A DNA stretch of 40,113 nucleotides from Humidesulfovibrio sp. Its GTDB lineage: Bacteria > Desulfobacterota > Desulfovibrionia > Desulfovibrionales > Desulfovibrionaceae. Below the pieces are notes generated by a model. That model did no database searches, was not told the DNA's origin, and saw nothing but the letters and a program-made list of their open reading frames with translations. Positions 17,881-25,819 of this stretch are shown one piece after another. Every line of letters begins with the position of its first letter. The stretch's first letter is position 1. The position numbers were made by a program, and so were the translations under genes. Location of the stretch: assembly GCF_031082295.1 (NCBI RefSeq), contig NZ_JAVHLD010000018.1:1-40113 (forward strand). The letters are read 5' to 3'.

Positions 17881-19077
17881 CTATGCGCCCGGCGTGACTC
17901 CTGTCTGTTTGCCGGGGAAATCGTCTCCTCCCGGCATGGGGTTCCATCCTTCCGCCTCCCTGATTTCATTCGGCGTCAGAATGCCGTTGCTCACTGCTAT
18001 CTGGTAGCCCTGCCAGCGCGCCCCGTGGTCGCCCCGCAGGAAGCCGGACAGGTCGAATTCAATCTGGTGCGTGGCCCTGTCCGCAGCAGACAGCACGGAG
18101 CGGGCAAACTCGGCTTCGAGCTTCCGGCACCAGGGGCCAATCGTGAAGGTGGCGAACCACTTGCCCGCCGTCTCGCTGTTGGTGAAGGTCGAGTGATCCC
18201 AGATGCCCACCATCGGAGGCGGCACCTGGAAAATGCGGGCCAGCTCTTCCGTGGTGAACCTGCGGCTGGACAGCAGCTCCGCATCCTCGGGAGAGACGGA
18301 GATTTGCTTCCAGTGCAGGCCGCTCTCCAGCAGCATGACCTTCCGCGCGTTCTGCGGGCCGGTGTAGGCGTCGTCAAACTGCTTCTTCAGCCGGTCGTAA
18401 GCTTCCGGCGCCAGCTTGGCGTCGGACTCCAGGGCGCCAGACGGGCTTGCCCCGTTGCGGTACATGCTCTCGGCAAAATCCTGGACGGACACGCCAGCGG
18501 CCACCACGGCGGCGGCGCGCTGGAGCCTGCTCTTGCCCAGAAGGCCGTCATCGGTGCGGTCGCGCAGGTGCATGACCTCGCCTTCCAGAAGCCGCCTGAA
18601 ACGGCCCTGTCCGCCGTAGATGCTGGTGATCTCCGTCACGTCATAGGCCAGGCGGCCAGAGGGCAGCACCTGGACGGAGACCCACTCCCACGGCACGGGC
18701 TTGAGTTCCTGCAAAAGGCCGGCGCGGTCTGTCACGATCTCCACCAGGGCGTTGCCGCGCAGGAGAGCGGAGGCCATGATAAATTCGATGAAATCCGGCC
18801 AGGTCTGCTTTTCGTTCGGGCCGCGCCTGATCAGTTCGGCCAGCGGGTGCGAGGCGTCTTCCACGCGCACCTTGCCTTCCATGCGGTATAGGTACGCGGG
18901 CAGGCTGGCAATGGCCGTGCTGATGGCCTGGACGCACGCCAGGACCGTGGAGAGGTTCTCCGCTGCACGGGGGTTCACCATGCGCCCGGTGGCTGTCCCG
19001 TGGCCGCTCAGGGCATCCCAGGAGGGGCAGGCGGCGCGCTGCTCAGTCTTGCCGAAAATCCGCTTGATGATGTTCAT
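17881..19077 (-). CDS. Phage portal protein, HK97 family
   Basis: 398 aa, full length for the HK97 portal family (PF04860). Visible marks are E-N-L-S-T-V-L-A-C-V-Q-A-I-S-T near residue 40, the P-x-W-P-D-F-I-E-F-style helix, the motif H-L-R-D-R-T-D-D-G-L-L-G-K-S near 170-183, F-Q-V-P-P-P-M-V-G near 285, and the C-terminal N-G-I-L-T-P-N-E-I-R-E-A-E-G-W-N-P. Portals form the 12-fold ring through which TerL pumps DNA. Its start overlaps the protease stop (ATGA). Here portal comes last in the head cluster, whereas HK97-type phages have portal-protease-capsid. Confidence 0.95.
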   Translation of the reverse strand: MNIIKRIFGKTEQRAACPSWDALSGHGTATGRMVNPRAAENLSTVLACVQAISTAIASLPAYLYRMEGKVRVEDASHPLAELIRRGPNEKQTWPDFIEFIMASALLRGNALVEIVTDRAGLLQELKPVPWEWVSVQVLPSGRLAYDVTEITSIYGGQGRFRRLLEGEVMHLRDRTDDGLLGKSRLQRAAAVVAAGVSVQDFAESMYRNGASPSGALESDAKLAPEAYDRLKKQFDDAYTGPQNARKVMLLESGLHWKQISVSPEDAELLSSRRFTTEELARIFQVPPPMVGIWDHSTFTNSETAGKWFATFTIGPWCRKLEAEFARSVLSAADRATHQIEFDLSGFLRGDHGARWQGYQIAVSNGILTPNEIREAEGWNPMPGGDDFPGKQTGVTPGA

Positions 19078-19586
19078 ACGGTCTCCAGGTAGCGCAGTGC
19101 GTTGGCCAGGCGCGGGGGCATCATGGCCCGCGCGGAAACGACCGTGCCGTTGTAGGCGGGCCAGGAAGAGACCACGCTGATTTCGTGCAGAGTCACGGCG
19201 CGCAGCTCGCGGCGGCGGCCCTGCCAGTTCTCGCCGCCTTTGCCTACAGTGAAGCCGAAGCTCATGCCGCCAAGGTCGCCGCGCTCGGCCAGGGCCAGCA
19301 CGTCACGGCCCAGCGTGGTTTCGGGAAGGTCGATCTCGAAGGCCAGGCCCTTGGAGTCTTCGGCAATGCGCAGGGTGCGGCTTTTTGTCCTGGCCAGGAG
19401 CTTTGCCGGGTCGTGATCCATCAGGGCCAGCACGTCACGGCCCAGGCTGCCACGGAAAGCGCCGGGTAAGATGATCTCGGTGAAGTCGGCAATGCGGGCC
19501 TCGGTCCCGAAGGTGGCCGCGTAGCCTTCCAGCTTGCGGCCTGCGGCCCTGATTTCCGTCACGTAGCGGCGTTCGATGTTGCTCAT
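19074..19586 (-). CDS. Prohead maturation protease, HK97 family (S78)
   Basis: 170 aa from ATG 19586, with AAGGGT 5 bases upstream; a GTG 21 codons earlier is less likely. Family marks: E-G-Y-A-A-T-F-G, catalytic His in L-M-D-H-D-P-A-K-L-L-A-R, catalytic Ser in G-G-M-S-F-G-F, and E-I-S-V-V-S-S-W-P-A-Y. It trims the capsid delta domain during head assembly. It lies between capsid and portal genes and overlaps portal by 4 bp. Confidence 0.93.
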   Translation of the reverse strand: MSNIERRYVTEIRAAGRKLEGYAATFGTEARIADFTEIILPGAFRGSLGRDVLALMDHDPAKLLARTKSRTLRIAEDSKGLAFEIDLPETTLGRDVLALAERGDLGGMSFGFTVGKGGENWQGRRRELRAVTLHEISVVSSWPAYNGTVVSARAMMPPRLANALRYLETV

Positions 19587-19668
19587 GTTGACCCTTGTTG
19601 GCTGCTCATCAGGCCCAGGCCGCCACGCCTGGACGAACGGTGCAATCACTGCCCGTTTTCGCGTCGTT

Positions 19669-20937
19669 TTAAGCGGCGGTGCCCACGTTCTGCGAGGCCG
19701 CGAAGCTCTCCGTGTGGCGCACGGCCACGTCGCAGGTGAGCATGCCGCGCACCTGCACGTTGCCCTTGCTGTAGGCCGTGCTCTCGTAGGGGTTGACCAG
19801 GATTTCGAAGGCGCTCCAGTAGCCCAGGATCAGGTCGGACCAGGCCCCGAAAATGAGGCTGCCCGACACGGGGCTGGCGACGGTGGGGCCAAGCGTGGTC
19901 CTGGCCACGGGGTAGCCTGCCAGGGTGCCCAACTCGGGCATGATGTAGCCCAACTCGGCGGCGCTGGCGTCCTTCAGCGTCCGGCGCAGCGCACGAAACA
20001 CCTTGGGGTGCCCCAGGAAGGCCGTGCCCTCGGCGTTGGCGTCTTCCACCAGGCCGATCAGCTCCAGCAGGTTGTCCCAGCTCGGCGTGGCCATGTCGTG
20101 GTCCGTGGTGTCCGCCTGCTCAAGGATGCCGTCGGGCTCGTTGGAACCGCCGCCCTTGATGGCCGCGCGGTCCACGGCTTCGGCCAGGATCTTGGCGAAG
20201 TCGGAGCGGATCAGCTCTTCGATGCCGGGGGAGGACTGCTGAAGCATGTTGCGGCTGAACTCGGTCAGGGCTCCGGCATGCTTGGGCGTCATCTGCACCT
20301 TGGTGAATTCCGCGTCCGAGGGGGTCAGGGCTCCATTCTCGGAGACCCAGCCAGCGGTGGCCGAGCCCTTGAGCTTGGGAATGTCCACGTTGCCGTGCAG
20401 GCCGGGCAGCACGGTGGCCCCGAGGGTGTTCACCTTGAGGGCCGCGCGCAGAATGTCGATGTACAGTTTGCCCATGTGGTCCGTGGCGATGATGTTCGAG
20501 CCGGGGCCGCCGCCAGGGGCCGCAGTCGTGATGACGCGCTTCTCGAAGACGTGCATGGGCACCATGATCCCGCGCGCCTTGACGCCCATGCGCCGGGCAA
20601 GCTCCTGGCTCAGTTCGCGCTCTTTGCCGCTGTCCACGTTCAGGTCGGGCACCTGCGAGGCGATGGCCCGGACCAGGGAGAAGTCGCGCAGCTCGCGGTC
20701 CAGATTGCCGTCGCCGGTTCCGGTGATCTGCTGGCCCTGCATGCGCCGGTCGGCTTCGTCCAAAAGCGTCTGGCGCTCAATCCGCTTCTCCAGGCCGCCC
20801 AACTCACCCTTGAGGGTGTCGAAACGCTGCGCCTGTTCGGTGCTAAGGTCGCCGCCCTCGCCGCCGGGATTGTCCGTCAACTCCCGCATGGACGCCACGA
20901 CGCGCCCTCGCTGCTCAAGCAAGTCTTTCATCTTCAT
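19669..20937 (-). CDS. Major capsid protein, HK97 fold
   Basis: 422 aa from ATG 20937, with AAAGGAG 8 bases upstream. The first about 115 residues are a charged helical delta/scaffold region (Q-A-Q-R-F-D-T-L-K-G-E-L). The capsid fold follows from about residue 135: I-I-A-T-D, V-D-I-P-K-L, T-A-G-W-V-S-E-N-G-A-L-T-P, and P-S-W-D-N-L-L-E-L-I-G. The C-terminal part has the usual G-Y-P-V-A-R-T and L-I-F-G-A-W-S-D-L-I-L-G-Y. The element encodes its own shell rather than only redirecting a helper capsid. First of capsid-protease-portal. Confidence 0.96.
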   Translation of the reverse strand: MKMKDLLEQRGRVVASMRELTDNPGGEGGDLSTEQAQRFDTLKGELGGLEKRIERQTLLDEADRRMQGQQITGTGDGNLDRELRDFSLVRAIASQVPDLNVDSGKERELSQELARRMGVKARGIMVPMHVFEKRVITTAAPGGGPGSNIIATDHMGKLYIDILRAALKVNTLGATVLPGLHGNVDIPKLKGSATAGWVSENGALTPSDAEFTKVQMTPKHAGALTEFSRNMLQQSSPGIEELIRSDFAKILAEAVDRAAIKGGGSNEPDGILEQADTTDHDMATPSWDNLLELIGLVEDANAEGTAFLGHPKVFRALRRTLKDASAAELGYIMPELGTLAGYPVARTTLGPTVASPVSGSLIFGAWSDLILGYWSAFEILVNPYESTAYSKGNVQVRGMLTCDVAVRHTESFAASQNVGTAA

Positions 20938-20959
20938 GGTCTGTACTCCTTTATGGCTT

Positions 20960-20974
20960 CCGCCATTTTGGCGG
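20960..20974. promoter_or_regulatory. Perfect hairpin in the capsid gene leader
   Basis: CCGCCA-TTT-TGGCGG lies just before the AAAGGAG of the capsid gene. It could tune capsid translation, or be an operator for the regulator gene upstream. The remaining leader, 20975-21104, shows no clear promoter. Confidence 0.5.
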
Positions 20975-21104
20975 GAGGTTTCGTCTTGCGGCGTGGGGCC
21001 TTTCTGTGGCTAAGGCGTTGTTGCCCGGATGTCCTTTTCCGAGGCTCCCTTTTGATTCTTGGGCGCGCCGCACGCCCGCACAGCGGAGAACCGGGCAGGG
21101 GTGA

Positions 21105-21641
21105 CTATAGAAGGCGCTTCAAATTATCCAAACCAGAAAGCGCTACATCCAGAAGCGCGTAGCAGTCGATAACAATCCAAGAAGTGTGAGGAATTGTATT
21201 AAAGCTGAGAGGGGCTGGTATTGATGAAATGCTTGATAATACTTCGTCTCGTGCTTCGTCATACCATGCAGACACGAAGCGTTCAAATTCGCCAAGCTTT
21301 GAATCTGATAAATCTTCGAATGCTCCAGAATACTCCATGAGCCGACGCCCAACGCAGAGCATTACTTTAGCGGAAAGTCCTCTTGCGGAACCCTGGAGGG
21401 GGAGCCCAAGCCGTGACAATTGCGTGAAGGCCAGCACCTCAATCAACCCTGAGAAGCTAAATAACATCGCTCGGCCAGTGCCAGGGCGAATGGAACCCCT
21501 CAGTTCGACGTAGCCTCGCTTTACCCACTGCGAAAGAGTGGCAGGCTTGATGCCTGCGATAGTTGCCACTTCTTCCGTGGTCAAAAACGGATGAAGCTCA
21601 CTATCCAGGTATTTGCTGGCTTGTTCTTGCGTTAGGGCCAT
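21105..21641 (-). CDS. MerR-like helix-turn-helix regulator of the element
   Basis: 178 aa from ATG 21641, with CAGGAGAT 7 bases upstream. The HTH is near residues 19-45 (L-T-T-E-E-V-A-T-I-A-G-I-K-P-A-T-L-S-Q-W-V-K-R-G), followed by a MerR-type wing (G-T-G-R-A-M-L-F-S-F-S-G-L-I-E-V-L-A-F). The C-terminal 100 residues are helical with no known ligand motif. The gene is clearly more AT-rich than its neighbours and sits between TerL and capsid with its own promoter. A role in timing head-gene expression or sensing a helper is inferred only from position. Confidence 0.8.
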   Translation of the reverse strand: MALTQEQASKYLDSELHPFLTTEEVATIAGIKPATLSQWVKRGYVELRGSIRPGTGRAMLFSFSGLIEVLAFTQLSRLGLPLQGSARGLSAKVMLCVGRRLMEYSGAFEDLSDSKLGEFERFVSAWYDEARDEVLSSISSIPAPLSFNTIPHTSWIVIDCYALLDVALSGLDNLKRLL

Positions 21642-21660
21642 AGTAATCTCCTGTGGCGAA

Positions 21661-21689
21661 AAGGTACGTTCGTACAGTACCGTTGTCAA
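21661..21689 (-). promoter_or_regulatory. Regulator promoter with overlapping dyad operator
   Basis: Minus strand TTGACA (21689-21684), 17 bases, TACCTT (21666-21661). The spacer holds nested dyads: GTACG-TT-CGTAC at 21664-21675 and GGTAC/GTACC at 21663-21667 and 21677-21681. An operator between -35 and -10 is the usual place for MerR-type regulators, so autoregulation is likely. Confidence 0.7.
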
Positions 21690-21722
21690 CTATTTTTAAG
21701 TCTTTGTATTTCAGCATTTTGG

Positions 21723-23372
21723 CTACAGAAATATTGGCCTCGAAAAGTCCACGACTTGCGGTGCCGGTTCCCGCGAGTGAAGACCAATGGCCATTGTTAG
21801 GGCTACCAGACCATCAACCCTATCAAGACTTTTGTCCTTGGCGATCTTCCGCGCGCCTGCCGGATCAACCTGCACGACGGCGTTTGAGCAGCACCAGGTC
21901 AAGACCGGGTGGCCGCCATGCCGGAGCTTGCCCTCAAGGATGGCCGTTTCTAGTGCGTCCACGGCTGGCCCCATGTCCTTGAAGCCCTGGCCCCAATCCT
22001 TGAGCGTGATATCTATGCCCTCATCTGCAAGGATTTTCTTCAAGTCCTCGATGCGCCAGCGGTCATAGGCGATGCCTTGGATATCGTAGAGGCCGGAGAG
22101 CTCGCCCAGGCGCAGCGCCACGGCCAGCTTGTCTATGGCCCGCCCCGGCAGGGCCTCGATGTGCTTCTTTCTCGACCAGAGGCCATAGGGCACACGGTCG
22201 CGGTCTTCTCTCGCCTCGATGTTGTCGCCAGGCACCCAGAAGAACGGCAATACGGCCCCGCCGTCTTCGGGAAAGTAGAGCACAAGGGCGGTCAAGTCCG
22301 TGGTGCTGGACAGGTCCAGGCCGCCCCAGCATGGCCGCCCACGGAGCGAGGCAAGGTCAACCGCGCCCGCGCAGGCCTCCCAATCGCCCGAGCTGATGAA
22401 ACGCTGGTCAGGGTCAACGGCCTGGTTCAAGTACAGGTTGCGAAAGGCCGCTTCCTTGGCCGGAATGCGCTTGGCCTGGGCCGCGAAGAGCCGCATTTCC
22501 TCCAGGCTGCGGAAGTCGCCCAAGGCAGGGTTGCAGGCATGCCACACGGTTTCATCCCACGGGTCGGCGTCTGGTGGGGCCTCGAAAATCGCCGCGTAGA
22601 AGCTCCGGTCCTGAATGAGCCCATCCCGCACCTTGCGCCCGTACTCGGTCAGCTCGGACATGACGTGGTGCGGGTCGCTGGACTGCGTACTGATGACCAC
22701 CATGAGCGGCTCGGCGCGCGCGCCCGTGCCGGTCGTCAGGTTGTCGTACAGGTGCCGGTTCGGGGCCTGGGCCAGCTCGTCATAGACCATGAAAGACGGG
22801 CTCAGGCCGTGGGCCTTGCGGGCATCGGAGCTGAGGGCAATATAGGTGCTGCCCGTCACTGTGTCTTCGATCTGCTTGCCAAAGTCGCGGATGATGACGC
22901 GCTGCGCGAACTCAGGGACGGCCAGGATGATGGCCTTCATTTCGCGGAAGATGATGCTGGCCTGGTCGCGGTCGCTTGCTGCGCTGAAGACCTGGCCACG
23001 GGATTCAGCCTCAGGCCCCACAAGGTGGGCGAGGGCGAGACCGGACGCGATTTGGCTCTTTCCGTTCTTTCTAGGCACGGTGAAGAGGGCCTGCCGCACG
23101 ATCCGCTTGCCATTCTTGCCCGTGGCGTAGATGCCTTCGATGATCTTTTTCTGCCACGGCCTGAGCTTGAATTTTTTCCCGGCGTGCATGCCGCTGGTGA
23201 TCGGCAGGAACTCCAGGAAGGCGATGACGCGCGCGGCCCGAGAAAGCCCGCGCTTTTCCCAAGGGAATTGGGTTTTCTCTTTGCGCGGGGCGGTCGTGCC
23301 CCACAAGGAAAGCTGCCCGCTCTTCACGGGGGCCTTTTCAACGGGCTTCGCGCCTGGTCCTCTTTTGCCCAT
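21723..23372 (-). CDS. Terminase large subunit (Terminase_1, HK97 type)
   Basis: 549 aa, full length. The ATPase half has R-P-W-Q-K-K-I-I-E-G (adenine side), Walker A P-R-K-N-G-K-S and Walker B F-M-V-Y-D-E-L-A-Q. The nuclease half has G-G-L-D-L-S-S-T-T-D-L-T and, near the C-terminus, D-R-V-D-G-L-V-A-L-T-M-A. It drives DNA into procapsids and cuts it. The start ATG 23372 has GAGGGG close by. It follows the HNH gene by 17 bp; HNH-TerL pairing is typical of HK97-like cos phages, where HNH proteins assist terminase cutting. Confidence 0.96.
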   Translation of the reverse strand: MGKRGPGAKPVEKAPVKSGQLSLWGTTAPRKEKTQFPWEKRGLSRAARVIAFLEFLPITSGMHAGKKFKLRPWQKKIIEGIYATGKNGKRIVRQALFTVPRKNGKSQIASGLALAHLVGPEAESRGQVFSAASDRDQASIIFREMKAIILAVPEFAQRVIIRDFGKQIEDTVTGSTYIALSSDARKAHGLSPSFMVYDELAQAPNRHLYDNLTTGTGARAEPLMVVISTQSSDPHHVMSELTEYGRKVRDGLIQDRSFYAAIFEAPPDADPWDETVWHACNPALGDFRSLEEMRLFAAQAKRIPAKEAAFRNLYLNQAVDPDQRFISSGDWEACAGAVDLASLRGRPCWGGLDLSSTTDLTALVLYFPEDGGAVLPFFWVPGDNIEAREDRDRVPYGLWSRKKHIEALPGRAIDKLAVALRLGELSGLYDIQGIAYDRWRIEDLKKILADEGIDITLKDWGQGFKDMGPAVDALETAILEGKLRHGGHPVLTWCCSNAVVQVDPAGARKIAKDKSLDRVDGLVALTMAIGLHSREPAPQVVDFSRPIFL

Positions 23373-23389
23373 AACCCCTCGATTTGAAA

Positions 23390-23755
23390 CTAACTCTGTG
23401 TTTGAGGCCCTACTCGGTCCAAGGCGTCAGCCGCCAGAGATTTTCCGTTCCACCAATGGCGGCGGTCGATCGGCCTGCCGTTCGCGTCACACCCCCGCAA
23501 GGGCTTGCCTTTGCCCTTCTTGTTCCCGAATGCGCCGTCTTCGGATGCTGTCTTGCGGCTGTGGCAGGACTGGCAGCAGCTCGCGAGGTTGTCCCATGCC
23601 CACGGGTCGCCCCCTTCTTTCACCGGCACCTTGTGGTCTACCTGGTTGGCCAGCTGCTCACGCCCGGGCGTGCAGTATTCACACATGGGCGCGGCTCGGA
23701 GCTTGGCCACCCGAAGCCGCCGCCACTGGCTGGTGTTGTAGGGCCAATCAGCCAC
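23390..23755 (-). CDS. HNH endonuclease
   Basis: 121 aa from GTG 23755 with GAGGAG upstream. Zinc ligands C25-x2-C28 and C61-x2-C64 surround the HNH core: D40-H41 (V-D-H-K-V-P-V), N56 (W-D-N-L) and H65 (C-H-S-R-K). In HK97-like phages the HNH protein beside terminase is needed for genome cutting at cos. It overlaps the preceding 63-aa gene by 8 bp and is followed at once by TerL, so a packaging role is likely. The C-terminal 50 residues are basic and unusual, possibly DNA-contacting. Confidence 0.93.
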   Translation of the reverse strand: MADWPYNTSQWRRLRVAKLRAAPMCEYCTPGREQLANQVDHKVPVKEGGDPWAWDNLASCCQSCHSRKTASEDGAFGNKKGKGKPLRGCDANGRPIDRRHWWNGKSLAADALDRVGPQTQS

Positions 23756-23939
23756 GGGGCTCCTCGAAGCGGAAATGATCCCCTTGGACGTGCGCCGTTG
23801 CCTGCTCTATCTCTTCCCTGGCCTCGCGCATGTCGCGCACAACGTCGTTGAGAGCGCTCACCATGATAAGCGCCTGTTTGTGTGACATGCCCTTTGCCTT
23901 GAGCCTGCGCTCGATAGTGCGCTTGACGATGGCTTCCAT
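23748..23939 (-). CDS. Small helical protein of unknown function
   Basis: 63 aa from ATG 23939, with GAGAGGA 8 bases upstream. It looks helical throughout: a basic N-terminal half (V-K-R-T-I-E-R-R-L-K-A-K) and an acidic second half (R-E-A-R-E-E-I-E-Q-A-T). No family recognised. It occupies the position a small terminase would have (before HNH-TerL), but is too short and shows no HTH. It overlaps HNH by 8 bp, so co-translation is likely. Confidence 0.65.
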   Translation of the reverse strand: MEAIVKRTIERRLKAKGMSHKQALIMVSALNDVVRDMREAREEIEQATAHVQGDHFRFEEPRG

Positions 23940-24019
23940 GTTGATCTTCCTCTCTTGCCGCTCGGGCGGCGCAAAATGCAGTTGTGTTAATCCCTTGGTT
24001 TTGCCTGCTCCCGACAGCA

Positions 24020-25819
24020 TCAAGCCACGGCCCGAAGGTTCTTCTTTGGGCTCATGTCCCGGTACCATTCGCCTTGCGGCAAGAGGCGGCATCCATCGAC
24101 CGTCTTGAACTTGAGTTGCATCCCGTTGGGGTTCTCATGTGAGCGCCAGTTCTTGGCCTTCACGATCTTGATGAGCCCTGGCTCAAGGGCCAGATACAGG
24201 CGCGGCTTCTCCAGACTCCTGCCACCCCCCAGCCCCAGGTCGGTGCCTTTGTTCTTCTGCAGGGCGACGATGGCCAGCGCGCCGTGTAGTTTGTCGTGGA
24301 TGGCCTTGAGCTGGCCGCCAACGCGGTAGAAGTCCTCGGAGACCTCAAGGAAGTCGATGATGTTGATGACTCCGGGGCCTGGCCTGATGGCGTCTTGAAA
24401 GTTGTCGGTGCGTTCCCAGGCGTGGAAGGTCCAGTCTGCTAGTGGCGTGGGGAATTTGCTCAAGCGCTTTTTCAGCTCTTGCGCCCCCATTTCCGAGTTG
24501 AAGTAATGCACCTGGGATTTGTGCATGTTCTCGCGCACGACGTTGAGCAAAAAGGCAGTCTTGCCCGCGTTCGGCTCACCGGCAAGAACGCAGATATTCC
24601 CCGGCATGAGTTCCACCATCTTGTCCAGGCCAAAAGGCAGGGTGATATCCACTGCCGGTTCGTCCGTGGTTAGAAAATCGATGGCGGGGCACTCTGTTTC
24701 GATTTTGCGGAAGGTGGCGTTACGAGTTCCAACGCGCTCTATCTTGGATTTATGTATTCTTCTTAAGAGGGCCTGGGAGACGGCAACCCGCTGCCCCCGC
24801 GTGCTGAATCCAGCCCATTGGCAAAGCTCAAAAGACGTAAAAGTTCCGGTAGCTTGTTCAATGAACAGGTCCACGAAAAAGCTCACTTCGGCTGTTGACG
24901 CTGTTGACGATTCTGGGGCTGCTGTTGACGGTTCTGTTGACGATTTGTCAACGCTTGTTGACGCTGTTGACGGTGTTGACGCTGTTGACGGTGTTGACGA
25001 AATAGGGGGTTTGTTGACGCTGTTGACGCTCTCCGGCTTCCTCGGTTCCTGCTCCCCGGCGGCAAAACCAGAGGCGAAAGTTTTGGCCGCTTCTACTGGA
25101 TTCAGACCAGCTCGCGAGGCTGCCAAGAGCAAGGTTGATTCGCCCTCTACCCGGTCGATTTGTCCGCCTGCTACTAGCTGCCCGATGCAGTAGGCAGCGC
25201 TGTTCAAGGCGTGGTTTCTTGTCCCTTCCGGCGCGAGTGCAACCCTTGAGGCTTCCGCTTCAAGCGCTTTTCGCCCGTATGGGGTCGTAGAGGCGTTTTG
25301 GATTGCCGGGGCGGGCTTGTGCTGCTTCGGGGCCGTCAGGAGCGCCAGGAGCCACGCCGGGGCCTCGGCACGGCCTTTTCCTTGCGTCCAGACATAGCCT
25401 GGCGTGGGCGGGGCGATGACGTAGCCGCCTTCGGTGCGAATATCCAGGCCAGCCCCCAGCCGCCGCGCGGAGTTTTTCAGCTCCAGGCCCTCAGGCAAGA
25501 TGAAGTGCCGATGCTCCCCGCCCGACTTGGTGCGGGCGGTCCAGGTAGGCGGCAAAGGGCCGTGTTCGGCTTCCAGGGCGGCCAAGGCTGCGGGGCCGTC
25601 TGGCAAGTCCACGTCCAGCACGAAAGTGCCCGTATTTGCACCGACAGGGACGCCGATCTGTGCATCGGGCCAGCGCTCCCACCATTCGCGCACCTGGGCT
25701 TGATCCTGCGTCGCGTCTTTGAGGCCGTGAGGCGTCAGGGGCTTTTTGTCTTTGCACGGGAAGAGCCGCCAAGAGGTGGCAAGGCTCAAAACCTGCTCAA
25801 GGTAGGTGGCTTCACTCAT
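24020..25819 (-). CDS. Replication protein: bifunctional prim-pol plus RecA-fold helicase/ATPase
   Basis: 599 aa; ATG 25819 after GAGGAGGT. N-terminal prim-pol (PF09250 type, about 1-165): catalytic D69-x-D71 (V-L-D-V-D), S-G-G-E-H103-R-H, and D126 in G-L-D-I-R-T-E-G-G-Y-V-I-A-P-P. A Ser/Thr/Ala-rich linker (about 263-310) is encoded by the octamer repeats. C-terminal ATPase: Walker A G-E-P-N-A-G-K420-T, Walker B I-N-I-I-D-F, then Q-K-N-K-G. A one-protein primase plus helicase that fires its own origin is the replication mode of P4-like satellites and PICIs. The gene gives the element replication independent of a helper, an inference from the domains. It is the first large gene of the element, coupled to the 51-aa ORF (ATGA). 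Confidence 0.92.
   Translation of the reverse strand: MSEATYLEQVLSLATSWRLFPCKDKKPLTPHGLKDATQDQAQVREWWERWPDAQIGVPVGANTGTFVLDVDLPDGPAALAALEAEHGPLPPTWTARTKSGGEHRHFILPEGLELKNSARRLGAGLDIRTEGGYVIAPPTPGYVWTQGKGRAEAPAWLLALLTAPKQHKPAPAIQNASTTPYGRKALEAEASRVALAPEGTRNHALNSAAYCIGQLVAGGQIDRVEGESTLLLAASRAGLNPVEAAKTFASGFAAGEQEPRKPESVNSVNKPPISSTPSTASTPSTASTSVDKSSTEPSTAAPESSTASTAEVSFFVDLFIEQATGTFTSFELCQWAGFSTRGQRVAVSQALLRRIHKSKIERVGTRNATFRKIETECPAIDFLTTDEPAVDITLPFGLDKMVELMPGNICVLAGEPNAGKTAFLLNVVRENMHKSQVHYFNSEMGAQELKKRLSKFPTPLADWTFHAWERTDNFQDAIRPGPGVINIIDFLEVSEDFYRVGGQLKAIHDKLHGALAIVALQKNKGTDLGLGGGRSLEKPRLYLALEPGLIKIVKAKNWRSHENPNGMQLKFKTVDGCRLLPQGEWYRDMSPKKNLRAVA
24893..25028 (+). repeat. Eleven TGTTGACG octamers, candidate replication iterons
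   Basis: Exact TGTTGACG at 24893, 24902, 24923, 24935, 24956, 24965, 24974, 24983, 24992, 25012 and 25021, plus one inverted near-copy (TGTCAACG at 24946). Most steps are 9 bases; others are 12, 20 and 21. The 20-base step changes reading frame, yet the octamer stays exact. They lie inside the replication gene. Confidence 0.8.

Noticed and set aside
24893-25028. CRISPR array
   Set aside because: Units are 8-9 bases with almost no spacers and lie in a coding linker; no cas genes are present. Iterons explain it better.
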